A stretch of 64,000 bases of DNA from Gemmatimonadota bacterium (GTDB lineage: Bacteria > Gemmatimonadota > Gemmatimonadetes > Longimicrobiales > Gaopeijiaceae). Position numbers and translations under genes: made by a program. Positions 1 through 8,307 of this stretch are shown here, piece after piece. The DNA is taken from positions 101,466 to 165,465 of the forward strand of contig VGVR01000005.1 in NCBI GenBank assembly GCA_016873995.1, given 5' to 3'. Under the pieces are notes generated by a model. It was not told where the DNA came from. It worked only from the letters and a program-made list of their open reading frames with translations, and made no database searches. How positions within the stretch are numbered: position 1 is the stretch's first letter; each line of letters starts with the position of its first letter.

Positions 1-1207
1 ATGCCCGCTCGACGCGCTCCAGCTCGTCCGAGTCGTTCCTGTCGAAGAGGATGTTGGGGTGCAGGTTGCCGTCGCCCGCGTGGAACACATTGGCTACCCG
101 CAGGCGATAGCGCTCGCCGATCTCGGTGATGCGCGCCAGCACCTCGGGGAGGCGTGTGCGCGGCACCGTGGCATCCTGCACCAACAGATCCGGTGCGATG
201 CGCCCCATGGCGCCGAACGCCTTCTTGCGGCCGTTCCAGAGCTTGGCGCGCTGCGTCGCTTCCGTGGCGCGCTTCACGTCGCGCGCCCCCGCCGCCCGAC
301 AGCACGCCTCCGCGGCGTCGGCGTCGACGTCCAGGCCCTCCTCGGTGCCGTCGAACTCGATCACGAGCGCCGCGCCGGCATCCACAGGATACCCGCCGGC
401 GTACACGCTCGCCTCGACCGCGCGAATGGTCGCGTTGTCGACGATCTCGACGGCTGCGGGCACGAGCCCCGAAGCGATGATCGCCGTGACGGCGTGGCCC
501 GCGGCCTCCATGGTCTCGAAGATGCCCAGGAGCGTGCGCACGCCTTCGGCCAGCGGCAGGAGCCGCACCTCGATCTCCGTGGTGATGCCGAAGCACCCCT
601 CCGAGCCCACGAAGAGTCCGACGAGATCGAGGCCGCCCTCGGCGGTCCGCCCCGCACCCCCCAGCTGGATGACGTCCCCGCCCGCGACGACGACTTTCAG
701 CCCGGTCACGTACCGCGTCGTCACGCCGTATTTCAGGCAATGGGGCCCGCCCGAGTTCTCGGCGACGTTGCCCCCGAGCGTGCACGTGCTCTGGGACGAC
801 GGGTCCGGCGCGTAGTAGAGGCCGTGCGGCCGGGCCGCCTCGGTCAGGCGCGCGTTGATCACGCCGGGCTGCACGCGGGCGAGTCGGTTCACCGCATCGA
901 TCTCGAGGATCTCGTTCATGCGTGCGGTGCCGACCACCACGCCTTCCGGAATCGGTAGCGCGCCTCCTGAGAGGCCGGTACCCGCACCGCGGGGAACGAC
1001 CGGAATCCCCGCGTCGTGCAGGAGCTTCACCACCGCTGCCGCCTCCGCCGTCGAGCCCGGCAGCACCACGGCCTGGGGCGACACGCGATAGGCCGTCAGC
1101 CCATCGGACTCGTAGACCACGAGTCGGTCGCGTTCGGTGATGACGTGCTCGCGGCCGACGATGTCGCCGAGCGCGCGCACCATCGAGCCGTTGAGGGAGG
1201 GTCGCAT
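1..1207 (-). CDS. glcD: FAD-linked glycolate/lactate oxidase subunit GlcD (3' end missing)
   Basis: The minus strand is open from the ATG at 1207 to the left edge, giving 402 codons without a stop, so the C-terminus lies outside the window. GlcD-type flavoproteins oxidise glycolate or D-lactate to the 2-oxoacid. Seen in the translation: the PP-loop-like FAD-binding stretch PRGAGTGLSGG near residue 74, the second FAD segment TLGGNVAENSGG near residue 147, and the C-terminal FAD-oxidase motif VFHAGDGNLHP near residue 378. The family is usually 460-490 aa, so about 70-90 residues are missing. Partner subunits GlcE/GlcF are not visible. The neighbouring MBL gene starts downstream in the other direction of reading and ends 47 nt away on the same strand. 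D-lactate dehydrogenase is an alternative substrate assignment. Confidence 0.9.
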   Translation of the reverse strand, partial: MRPSLNGSMVRALGDIVGREHVITERDRLVVYESDGLTAYRVSPQAVVLPGSTAEAAAVVKLLHDAGIPVVPRGAGTGLSGGALPIPEGVVVGTARMNEILEIDAVNRLARVQPGVINARLTEAARPHGLYYAPDPSSQSTCTLGGNVAENSGGPHCLKYGVTTRYVTGLKVVVAGGDVIQLGGAGRTAEGGLDLVGLFVGSEGCFGITTEIEVRLLPLAEGVRTLLGIFETMEAAGHAVTAIIASGLVPAAVEIVDNATIRAVEASVYAGGYPVDAGAALVIEFDGTEEGLDVDADAAEACCRAAGARDVKRATEATQRAKLWNGRKKAFGAMGRIAPDLLVQDATVPRTRLPEVLARITEIGERYRLRVANVFHAGDGNLHPNILFDRNDSDELERVERA

Positions 1208-1254
1208 GAGCGAGGATACCCCCGCCGGGGCGTGGGATCCAGCGGACGTCGGTG

Positions 1255-2004
1255 TCATTCGCGGCGTCCCTCCACATGCGCCTTCAGGGCCTCGACCGAG
1301 CGAAGCGCCGCCTTGCGCGCGCTCTCCGGGAGCGTCCCTCCGTAGATGGTCTCGAGCAGCTGCTCCGCGCTCGAGCCCGGGCGCTCCGCGAGCATCGCCT
1401 GCATCTGGTGGATGCGGTCTCGTCGGTGCGCCTCGAAGCGGCTGAGCGCCTCGCGCGGGTTCTCCAGCGGGGGTCCGTGTGCGGGATACACCACGTCCAC
1501 GTCCAGCCTCCGGACGCGCTCGATGGAGTCCAAGTAGTCGGCCACGGAGCCGGCGTACTCGCCGACCCAGACCGTGTCGCCTTTGCCCAGCACGAGATCG
1601 GCGGCGAAGAACGCGCGGCGGGCCGGCCAGTGCAGACCGATGTGGTGGCGCGCGTGCCCCGGCGTCTCGACCACGACCAGGTCGCCCTCATCGGTGGCGA
1701 CCACGTCGCCGTCGGCCAGCGGCCGCGTCACGCCCTCGACGCCGGCCGGGCCGTAGAGCTCCGTTCCCAGCCGCGCCGCCAGCACACGCGCGCCGGGCGC
1801 GTGGTCGCCGTGGCCGTGCGTCACGATCACGCGTACGTGCTGCGCATCACGGACGGCGTTGGCGAGAGCTGAGATGTGCGGCTCGAGCGCGGGACCGGCG
1901 TCGATGACCGCGACCACAGTGCGTCCTACGAGATAGGTACGCGTTCCGTCCAGCGTGAAAGGCCCCGCATTCCCTGCGAGTAGGAAACGGGAATGATCGA
2001 TCAA
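1255..2004 (-). CDS. MBL-fold metallo-hydrolase (LACTB2/glyoxalase-II-like)
   Basis: This 249-aa protein carries the metallo-beta-lactamase signature THGHGDHAPG near residue 61, further metal ligands in ETPGHARHHIG (about residue 113) and a late YPAHGPP (about 173). Such enzymes bind two metals and hydrolyse thioesters, phosphodiesters or nucleic acids; the substrate here cannot be read from sequence. The C-terminal 60 residues form a winged-helix-like tail (ending in EALKAHVEG) as in LACTB2-type endoribonuclease/hydrolases. It is followed 47 nt later by glcD and preceded 15 nt away by the GAF gene on the same strand, suggesting a short operon. Confidence 0.85.
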   Translation of the reverse strand: MIDHSRFLLAGNAGPFTLDGTRTYLVGRTVVAVIDAGPALEPHISALANAVRDAQHVRVIVTHGHGDHAPGARVLAARLGTELYGPAGVEGVTRPLADGDVVATDEGDLVVVETPGHARHHIGLHWPARRAFFAADLVLGKGDTVWVGEYAGSVADYLDSIERVRRLDVDVVYPAHGPPLENPREALSRFEAHRRDRIHQMQAMLAERPGSSAEQLLETIYGGTLPESARKAALRSVEALKAHVEGRRE

Positions 2005-2019
2005 CTCGCGGAAAGCGTT

Positions 2020-2523
2020 CTAGCGACGCTCGGCGGCCAGCTGCTCGGCGAGCTTGTCCGCGATCCCGATGAGCGCGATCTCGTCGTCGTCCTTGAACGC
2101 CGCGGCCTCGTCGGAGTTGATGTTGATCTCGCCGAAGACCTGATCTCCGGCGCGAATCAGAATGACCAGCTCGGACTTGGTGTCTGGGGAGCCAGGCAGG
2201 TACTCCGCGTCCTTGCTCACGTCCTTCACGTTGGCGTTCCGCCGCGTGGCGAAAGCTCGCCCGCAGACGCCTTTCCCCGCCGGGATCTTCGCGTGGTCCG
2301 TGGGCTCGCCGACGTAGTTGTGCAGCCACAGCTCGTCGCCCTCGCCCACCAGGTAGACGCCGACCCAGTCGTAGCGACCGTCGGCCGAGGAAATGGACCG
2401 GACCGCCTTCCGGAGCAGCGCGTCGGACAGGTGTCCGTCGTCGCGCATGGCCTGGAGTTCCTTCACGACGACGCCGCCGTCCAGCATGTACCTGGCTTCC
2501 GGTCTGAGGTTGATTCGGGGCAC
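2020..2523 (-). CDS. GAF-domain protein resembling free-Met-(R)-sulfoxide reductase
   Basis: A single GAF domain fills this 167-aa protein. The segments YDWVGVYLV, PAGKGVCGRAFAT and ELVILIRAGDQVFGEINI follow the order seen in fRMsr enzymes, which reduce free methionine-R-sulfoxide with conserved cysteines. Only Cys87 (in GVCG) is present; the stretch that normally carries the other catalytic Cys (HIACD-like) here reads YLPGSPDTKSE. It is therefore probably not a typical reductase and may be a ligand-binding GAF protein. Same strand as the MBL and M42 genes, with short spacers. Confidence 0.75.
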   Translation of the reverse strand: MPRINLRPEARYMLDGGVVVKELQAMRDDGHLSDALLRKAVRSISSADGRYDWVGVYLVGEGDELWLHNYVGEPTDHAKIPAGKGVCGRAFATRRNANVKDVSKDAEYLPGSPDTKSELVILIRAGDQVFGEININSDEAAAFKDDDEIALIGIADKLAEQLAAERR

Positions 2524-2580
2524 GAAGGGTAGGGGTGGCCCGGAGGGCCGTCAACGTGCGGCGTTGGCCCTGCCCGCAAC

Positions 2581-3687
2581 CTACCTGGGCGTGAAGTCCG
2601 AGCGGGGTCCCAGGCCCCGAACGAAGGCGGCGATCAGCCTGGCCGTGCTCGCCACGTCCGACAGGCTCACCACCTCGTTCGGCGAGTGCATGTAGCGGTT
2701 CGGAACCGATATGACAGCGGTCGGGACGCCGCGTCGCGTCAGGTAGATGCCGTCCGCGTCCGTGCGCGTCGCTTTTGGCGCCGCCTGCACCGTGTAGGGG
2801 ATCCCTTCGGCTTCGGCCACACGCGCCAGCATCTCGTAGACGACGTCGTGCGAAGCCGATCCGCGGGAGAGTACCGGGCCGCCCCCGAGCTTGTGCTCGC
2901 CCAGCTCCTTCTTCTCGATGTCGGGCACGTCGGTGCTGAACGTCACGTCGACCACGATGGCTACGTCGGGCTCGAGCACATAGGCGCTCGTGCGCGCGCC
3001 GCCCCCCGAGTAGCCGATCTCCTCCTGAACGGTGGCCACCGCCGTGATGGCCGCCTTGGGCGGTTTAGCTGCCAGCAGGCGAAGCGCCTCCAGCACGATG
3101 AACGCGCCGATGCGGTCATCGATGGCCCGGCTCGCGATCCGATCACTGCCGAGTCGCACCATGTCCTGGTCGATGACCATCGGGTCACCGACTCGGACGC
3201 CGAGCTTCGCGACGCCCTCGCGGGACGACGCACCCACGTCGACCCAGAGGCTCTTGGTCTTGGAAGCCTTCGTGCGGTCCTCGGGCTCGATGAGGTGGAT
3301 CGCTTTCTTGCCGATGACGCCGGTGACGTTGCCGTTCCGCGTGAGAATGCGGACCCGCTGGCCCACCAGGACCTGCGGATCCCATCCCCCGATCTCCGCG
3401 ACGTAGACGAAGCCCTCTGCATCGATGTGCGTGATCTGCAGGCCGATCTCGTCGATGTGCCCGGCGAGCATGACGCGCGGCGCACCCTTCGGGTTCACGG
3501 TCGCGAAGGAGTTCCCGCTCACGTCCACGCGAACGTCGGTGGCGAACTTCTCCGCCTCCTCCCTCCACACGCGCGCCGGCTGCACCTCGAAGCCGGAGGG
3601 TCCGGCAGCGTCGAGCAGGCGCTCGAGGAAGGCGACGTCGAGGGCAGTCTTCGGGCGCTTGGCTGGCTTGCGTGGGCTCATCGGCAC
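2581..3687 (-). CDS. M42 family metallo-aminopeptidase
   Basis: The 368-aa product matches dinuclear-metal M42 glutamyl aminopeptidase/cellulase-M proteins, cytosolic tetrahedral peptidases. Visible landmarks: the ligand His in LAGHIDEIG (about residue 77), RAIDDRIGAF with the bridging Asp (about 188), VQEEIGYSGG with catalytic Glu and ligand Glu (about 220), DVTFSTDVPD (about 249) and MHSPNEVVS with the last ligand His (about 332). All expected catalytic positions are present and length is normal. Two ATGs sit at the start (M1 and M3); the basic N-terminus KPAKRPK is dispensable extension. Confidence 0.92.
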   Translation of the reverse strand: MPMSPRKPAKRPKTALDVAFLERLLDAAGPSGFEVQPARVWREEAEKFATDVRVDVSGNSFATVNPKGAPRVMLAGHIDEIGLQITHIDAEGFVYVAEIGGWDPQVLVGQRVRILTRNGNVTGVIGKKAIHLIEPEDRTKASKTKSLWVDVGASSREGVAKLGVRVGDPMVIDQDMVRLGSDRIASRAIDDRIGAFIVLEALRLLAAKPPKAAITAVATVQEEIGYSGGGARTSAYVLEPDVAIVVDVTFSTDVPDIEKKELGEHKLGGGPVLSRGSASHDVVYEMLARVAEAEGIPYTVQAAPKATRTDADGIYLTRRGVPTAVISVPNRYMHSPNEVVSLSDVASTARLIAAFVRGLGPRSDFTPR

Positions 3688-3730
3688 AAAGTATTCGATG
3701 GCTCGTGCGCCAGCGACCCCGTGCGCGCTT

Positions 3731-4228
3731 CTACTTCACTTCCCTCACGAACCGGATGTAGTCCGTCGCGGGCGGCGTCTTCCCGAGCTGGCGGAGCATC
3801 GTGACCACCTGGCCTCGGTGGTAGGTCGCGTGGTTGACCACGTGACGCAGCAGCTCACCCAGCGGCTGCGTGTCCTCTTGGCCGTTGAACAGCTTGTAGT
3901 GCAGCGCACGGGTGACGTCGGCGTCGCCGAGCCCAGCCAGGTACGCCTGCTGGTCGTGCCAGACCGCGTCCCACGCGTCGCGCACCGCGCCGAGTGACGT
4001 GAGGGACGAGCTGTCCGGAAACGCGGTGGGCGAAGTGCCCTGCCAGCGGGTGAGCCAGATGCGTTCGGCACCGAGTCCGTGCACGAGCGTCGCGAGCACG
4101 CTGGGGAACGAGCTCTTCAGGTCGCGCGCGAGCTCCTCGGGTGAGAGTGAAGCCGCTGCGTCCAGGATGCGCAGCGTCGCCCACCGGTTGTACTCGAACA
4201 GTCTCCGCAACTCCGACATCGTCGACAT
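3731..4228 (-). CDS. DinB family protein
   Basis: This 165-aa protein has the DinB/YfiT four-helix fold pattern: an N-terminal FEYNRWATLRIL helix, HGLGAERIWLTRW with a metal-ligand His (about residue 50), and the C-terminal HVVNHATYHRGQV carrying two more ligand His (about 133-137). These are metal-dependent thiol-dependent enzymes (bacillithiol transferases, maleylpyruvate isomerases) with unknown substrate here. The ATG at 4228 follows the FxsA stop at 4237 by 8 nt; a second ATG at 4219 is possible. The reading frame is open much further upstream, but that part is antisense to fxsA and ispH. Confidence 0.85.
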   Translation of the reverse strand: MSTMSELRRLFEYNRWATLRILDAAASLSPEELARDLKSSFPSVLATLVHGLGAERIWLTRWQGTSPTAFPDSSSLTSLGAVRDAWDAVWHDQQAYLAGLGDADVTRALHYKLFNGQEDTQPLGELLRHVVNHATYHRGQVVTMLRQLGKTPPATDYIRFVREVK

Positions 4229-4236
4229 CGTCGTCC

Positions 4237-4761
4237 TCACTGGTCGTCCGGCTCGATCACGATCCCCTTCGACGGGTCGAGCCGGGGGTGTCCGCCTAGG
4301 TCGCTCGCACCTTGGTCGCCAACTCCGAATCCGCCGACACCCCATGCGCCGAACCCCTGGGGACCCATCGACATCACACGGATGGAGCCATCCGACATGC
4401 CCTTTTCGAGGCGCCTCCTGACCCACCACTGGACCGCGCGCCGCGTGGGCGGGAAGAGCAGGGCGAGACCGACCACGTCGGTGAGTACCCCCGGCGTGAG
4501 GAGGAGCACCCCGCCGATCATCACGCAGATGCCATCCATGGCGGCCTGGGTCGGTAGGCGCCCCGCCGCGAGCTCGCTCTGGAACTTGAGCAGCACGCGC
4601 ATTCCCTCGAAGCGCGCGAGCGCGGCCCCCGCGAACCCCGCCGCCAAGACCAACGCGACGGTCGGCCAGAGCCCCATGAACTGGCCCAGCCGAATGAGGA
4701 TCACCAGCTCCAGGATCGGCACAACGACGAAGAGGAGCGCCAGGCCGCCGAGTACCTTCAT
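4237..4761 (-). CDS. FxsA family membrane protein
   Basis: A 174-aa cytoplasmic-membrane protein of the FxsA family (suppressor of phage F exclusion when overproduced in E. coli; exact role unknown). Three hydrophobic segments are visible: LGGLALLFVVVPILELVILI at the N-terminus, WPTVALVLAAGFAGAALA, and ICVMIGGVLLLTPGVLTDVVG, the family hallmark LTPG. After them comes a basic stretch (RRAVQWWVRRRLEKG) and a Gly-rich tail. I chose ATG 4761 because GAGG lies six nt upstream; an ATG at 4788 in the same frame lacks this. It probably forms an operon with dinB. Confidence 0.88.
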   Translation of the reverse strand: MKVLGGLALLFVVVPILELVILIRLGQFMGLWPTVALVLAAGFAGAALARFEGMRVLLKFQSELAAGRLPTQAAMDGICVMIGGVLLLTPGVLTDVVGLALLFPPTRRAVQWWVRRRLEKGMSDGSIRVMSMGPQGFGAWGVGGFGVGDQGASDLGGHPRLDPSKGIVIEPDDQ

Positions 4762-4858
4762 GCCGGCCTCTACCCGGGGCGGGGCCACCGGGGTTCCTGC
4801 CCTCCATCCCCCCGCATAGGTTTGGCCATCGACCTCCTCCCGCTGTAGCGACAGGACC

Positions 4859-6094
4859 TTGGAGCAGACCTACTTCCGCCGGGGCTTCGGGCTCAAGAAG
4901 GACCTGAAGCCGCTCATCGATGCCGAGTACCAGTCGGCGTTGGTGGAGCGCATCCGTGCGCGCGGCTACGTCGACACGTTCGGCGACGTCAGCGTCCGGC
5001 TGGCCCAGGAGTTCGGGTTCTGCTACGGCGTGGACCGGGCGGTGGACTACGCATACGAGACGGTCCACAACTTCCCGAACAAGCGCATCTACCTCGTCGG
5101 CGAGATCATCCACAATCCGCACGTGAACCGGCGCATGAAGGACATGGGGATCTCCTTCATCTATCCGGACGAGCACGGTCGCTTCGACTTCTCTTCACTC
5201 ACGTCGGCGGACGTGGTGATCTTGCCGGCGTTCGGCGTGACGACGCACGACTTCGACGCGCTCAGCGCCATCGGGTGCATCCTCGTCGATACCACCTGCG
5301 GCTCGGTGCTGCACGTGTGGAAGCGCGTCGAGAGTTACGCGCGCGACGGCTTCACAGCCGTGATTCACGGCAAGTACACGCACGAGGAGGCGCGTGCTAC
5401 GGCCTCGCAGGTCAACAAGTACGAGGGCGGCAAGTACGTGATCGTGCGCGACATGGCCGAGGCCATGCGCCTCTGCGACTTCATTGCGCGACGGCCCGGG
5501 CACGAGTCACGCGAGGTGCTCGCCGCGCACTTCGCGGCCAAGGCCACGCCGGGCTTCGACCCGGAGCGGGACCTGCAGTTCGTGGGTGTCGCGAATCAGA
5601 CCACGATGCTCGCCAACGAGTCGATCGCGATCGGGATGAAGGTCCACGAGGCGATGGTCGAGCGCTACGGCGCCGAGCAGGCGGGTGAACACTACCGCTC
5701 CTTCGGCACCATCTGCTCCGCGACGCAGGAGCGTCAGGACGCGGTTGCTGCGATGATGAAGACACCCCCCGACGTCATGCTGGTGATCGGTGGCTACAAC
5801 TCGTCGAACACGAACCATCTCGCGCACCTGTGTCGCCAGCATACGCGCACGTATCACATCGAGGATGCGAGCTGTATCGACGTCGACGCCGGCACCGTCC
5901 GTCACAAACCGGTGCTCGACCCTTCAGCGCCCGAGGTTATGGAGACCAGCTGGCTGCCGAGCGAGGCGTTCGAGCTCGGCATCACGGCAGGAGCCTCCAC
6001 GCCGAACAACAAGATCGGCGAGGCGCTCGTGCGGGTTCTAGCCATACGGGGAATCACACCGGATCTCGGAGGAGCGGAGCGAGTCAGCGCCTGA
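4859..6094 (+). CDS. ispH: 4-hydroxy-3-methylbut-2-enyl diphosphate reductase (long IspH)
   Basis: IspH carries out the last step of the MEP isoprenoid pathway, reducing HMBPP to IPP and DMAPP with a [4Fe-4S] cluster. The three cluster cysteines are visible in EFGFCYGVDRAVD (about residue 58), LVDTTCGSV (about 145) and GTICSATQERQ (about 285), and substrate-binding His in EIIHNPHVN and HGKYTHEE. At 411 aa it belongs to the long form seen in cyanobacteria, plants and several other phyla rather than the 310-aa enterobacterial form. The predicted start is TTG at 4859 with AGGA a few bases upstream; no ATG is available before the conserved region. Divergent from fxsA-dinB. Confidence 0.95.
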   Translation: MEQTYFRRGFGLKKDLKPLIDAEYQSALVERIRARGYVDTFGDVSVRLAQEFGFCYGVDRAVDYAYETVHNFPNKRIYLVGEIIHNPHVNRRMKDMGISFIYPDEHGRFDFSSLTSADVVILPAFGVTTHDFDALSAIGCILVDTTCGSVLHVWKRVESYARDGFTAVIHGKYTHEEARATASQVNKYEGGKYVIVRDMAEAMRLCDFIARRPGHESREVLAAHFAAKATPGFDPERDLQFVGVANQTTMLANESIAIGMKVHEAMVERYGAEQAGEHYRSFGTICSATQERQDAVAAMMKTPPDVMLVIGGYNSSNTNHLAHLCRQHTRTYHIEDASCIDVDAGTVRHKPVLDPSAPEVMETSWLPSEAFELGITAGASTPNNKIGEALVRVLAIRGITPDLGGAERVSA

Positions 6095-6237
6095 TCGGCG
6101 CGTCCGGTGACCCCCTGAGCGGCCGTCACTCCACGCCTCGGGCCCTCGACGTCCCCAGCACTGGGCGCGCCGACGCGACGGAGGCCGCGCCCGAGTACCG
6201 ACGGGGAGCGTGCCTCCGCGGCGGCCGTCGGCGCCGG

Positions 6238-6732
6238 CTACTTGCCCAGGTCCTCGGCCGCGATCCCCTTGCCGAGCTGCTTGAGCAGACGGCGTAGCTC
6301 CTGCTGCTCCGTGGCATCGAGGTGCCGGCAGAGATACTCGATGTAGGCGGCGTGCCCCGGGAAGACGCGAGCTACCAGCGCTCGACCCTCGGCCGTGAGC
6401 TCTGCGCGCACCACGCGGCGATCCTGGTCGGAGCGATACCGTGTGACGAGGCCGAGGGCCTCCAGTCGGTCCATCACATAGGTGACGTTACCGCCCGTCA
6501 CCAGGAGTTTGTCCGCCAGCTCGCCGAGCGAAAGCGGGCCGAGGTGATAGAGCGCCTCGAGCGCGCCGAATTGCGGCACGGTGAGGTCGTACTCCTGCAC
6601 CTTGGCCGCTACCGCCTTGGTGTAGGTAGCGTATGCGCGGGCAAGCGCAATCCACAGACCCATGGCCACGGCCTGGCTCTCGCTCCACGCTCTAGGCGCC
6701 CGCTCCACACCGAGCGGCTCGACGTCGCTCAC
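6238..6732 (-). CDS. MarR family transcriptional regulator
   Basis: A 164-aa winged-helix regulator. The helix-turn-helix and wing read PLSLGELADKLLVTGGNVTYVMDRLEALGLVTRYRSDQDRRV, a standard MarR DNA-binding module at residues about 66-108, flanked by dimerisation helices. The best start is GTG at 6732; the open frame continues upstream but overlaps lpd antisense-free sequence in the wrong frame. It lies only 16 nt after the lpd stop on the same strand, so it may be co-transcribed with lpd. The ligand is unknown. Confidence 0.88.
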   Translation of the reverse strand: MSDVEPLGVERAPRAWSESQAVAMGLWIALARAYATYTKAVAAKVQEYDLTVPQFGALEALYHLGPLSLGELADKLLVTGGNVTYVMDRLEALGLVTRYRSDQDRRVVRAELTAEGRALVARVFPGHAAYIEYLCRHLDATEQQELRRLLKQLGKGIAAEDLGK

Positions 6733-6748
6733 AACATGACCATGGTCG

Positions 6749-8146
6749 TCAGATGTGAATGGGCCGGCCGAGCGCTGCCAGCGCAGCCTCCGAGACACCC
6801 TCGGAGAACGTCGGGTGCGGGTGCATCGCCTTCTCGAGCTCCTCGACGGTCGACTCGAGGTGCCGTCCGACGACGAACTCGGCAATGAGGTCGGTGGCGT
6901 GCGGACCCACGATGTGCGCGCCGAGGATCTCCGAGTAGCGCTTGCCGCGGATGACCTTGATGAAGCCGTCGGTGTGGCCGGAGGCGACCGCACGACCTAC
7001 ACCCACCCACGGGAACTTGCCCACGTCGATGTCGAGCCCTTTCGCCTTCGCCTGCTCCTCGGTGAGCCCGACGGAGGCCACCTCGGGGTGGCAGTACGTG
7101 CAGTTGGGCACGTTGCCGTAGTCGACGGTGCCGTGTCCCTTCCCGGCGATGTGCTCCACGCAGACGATGCCCTCGTGGCTGGCCTTGTGCGCGAGCAGCT
7201 GGTTGCCCGCCACGTCTCCGATGGCGTACACCCCCGGGACGTTCGTCCGCAGCCGCTCATCGACGACGATGAAGCCCTTCTCGTTCACCTTCACGCCGAC
7301 CGTCTCGAGACCGAGCCCGGTCGAGTTTGGCGCACGGCCGACGGCCGAGAGCACGTAGTCGACGTCCATCGCCTGCGTGGTGCCCTGCTTATCCTTGAAC
7401 GTGACCCTCACGCCGGTCTTGGAGACCTTGGCGCTCTCGAAGCGCGCGCCCGTGTGAATGTCCATGCCGCGCTTCTGATACGTGCGCTCCATGAACTTGG
7501 AGACCTCGGCGTCCTCGAGCGGAAGGATCCGGTCGAGCGCTTCGACGATCGTCACCTTGGTGCCGTAGGACGCGTAGACGTCGGCGAACTCCATCCCGAT
7601 CGCGCCCGCACCCACGATGAAGAGCGAGCCCGGAGCCTTCTGCGCCATCAGCGCGCCGGTCGACGACCAGACGCGGTCTTCGTCGATCTTCAGCGTGGGG
7701 AGGTCACGCGGCCGGGAGCCCGTCGCGATGATGACGTGCGACGCTTCGTGGACGGTCTTGTTGCCGCCGGCTGCCTCGACCTCGACTTTTCCCTTGCCCT
7801 TCAGGCGCCCGAAGCCCTCGATGTGCGTGATCTTGTTCTTCTTGAAGAGGTGCCCGACGCCCTTGCGCATCTGATCGGCAACCCGACGGCTGCGCGCTTG
7901 AGCTGGACCCAGGTCGAACGTCACGTCCTTCGCGATGATCCCGTGCTTCTCCGCTTCCGCCATCTCGTTCACCAGCAGAGCACTGGAGAGAAGCGCCTTG
8001 GTGGGAATGCAGCCGATGTTGAGGCAGACGCCCCCCAGGTGCTCGGCTTCGACGCAGGCCACCCGGAGCCCGAGCTGCGCGGCACGAATCGCCGCCACGT
8101 AACCTCCGGGTCCGCTGCCGATGATGATCAGGTCGAAGCCTGCCAC
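6749..8146 (-). CDS. lpdA: Dihydrolipoyl dehydrogenase (E3)
   Basis: This 465-aa flavoprotein reoxidises dihydrolipoamide of 2-oxoacid dehydrogenase complexes with NAD+. Seen: FAD-binding GSGPGGYVAAIRAAQLG at residues about 9-25, redox-active disulfide in GGVCLNIGCIPTK (about 37-49), NAD-binding GAGAIGMEFADVY, FAD-contacting YAIGDVAG, and catalytic His-Glu region HPHPTFSEGV near the C-terminus. GTG 8146 was chosen because GAGGAA lies six nt upstream and the protein then starts directly at the FAD fold; an ATG at 8197 would add 17 residues. The likely partner is the pdh operon at 22-25.4 kb. A MarR gene follows closely. Confidence 0.96.
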   Translation of the reverse strand: MAGFDLIIIGSGPGGYVAAIRAAQLGLRVACVEAEHLGGVCLNIGCIPTKALLSSALLVNEMAEAEKHGIIAKDVTFDLGPAQARSRRVADQMRKGVGHLFKKNKITHIEGFGRLKGKGKVEVEAAGGNKTVHEASHVIIATGSRPRDLPTLKIDEDRVWSSTGALMAQKAPGSLFIVGAGAIGMEFADVYASYGTKVTIVEALDRILPLEDAEVSKFMERTYQKRGMDIHTGARFESAKVSKTGVRVTFKDKQGTTQAMDVDYVLSAVGRAPNSTGLGLETVGVKVNEKGFIVVDERLRTNVPGVYAIGDVAGNQLLAHKASHEGIVCVEHIAGKGHGTVDYGNVPNCTYCHPEVASVGLTEEQAKAKGLDIDVGKFPWVGVGRAVASGHTDGFIKVIRGKRYSEILGAHIVGPHATDLIAEFVVGRHLESTVEELEKAMHPHPTFSEGVSEAALAALGRPIHI

Positions 8147-8307
8147 GCGGTTCCTCACTGTAGAACGGGGGGCCGGGCGGCCCGCAGTACTGGCCAAAGG
8201 TCGGGAGGTACGAAGCTAGGCCGGGGCCCGGAGAGGGTAAAGGTTGACCCGTCTCCGATTCGGGCGCGTCTGGCACGACGGGTGAACGCACGGCATGCGG
8301 ACGTCGC

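Noticed and set aside
3731..5176. Long minus-strand frame extending dinB upstream through fxsA and ispH
   Set aside because: Only the last 165 codons look like a protein; the upstream part is antisense to ispH and out of frame with fxsA.
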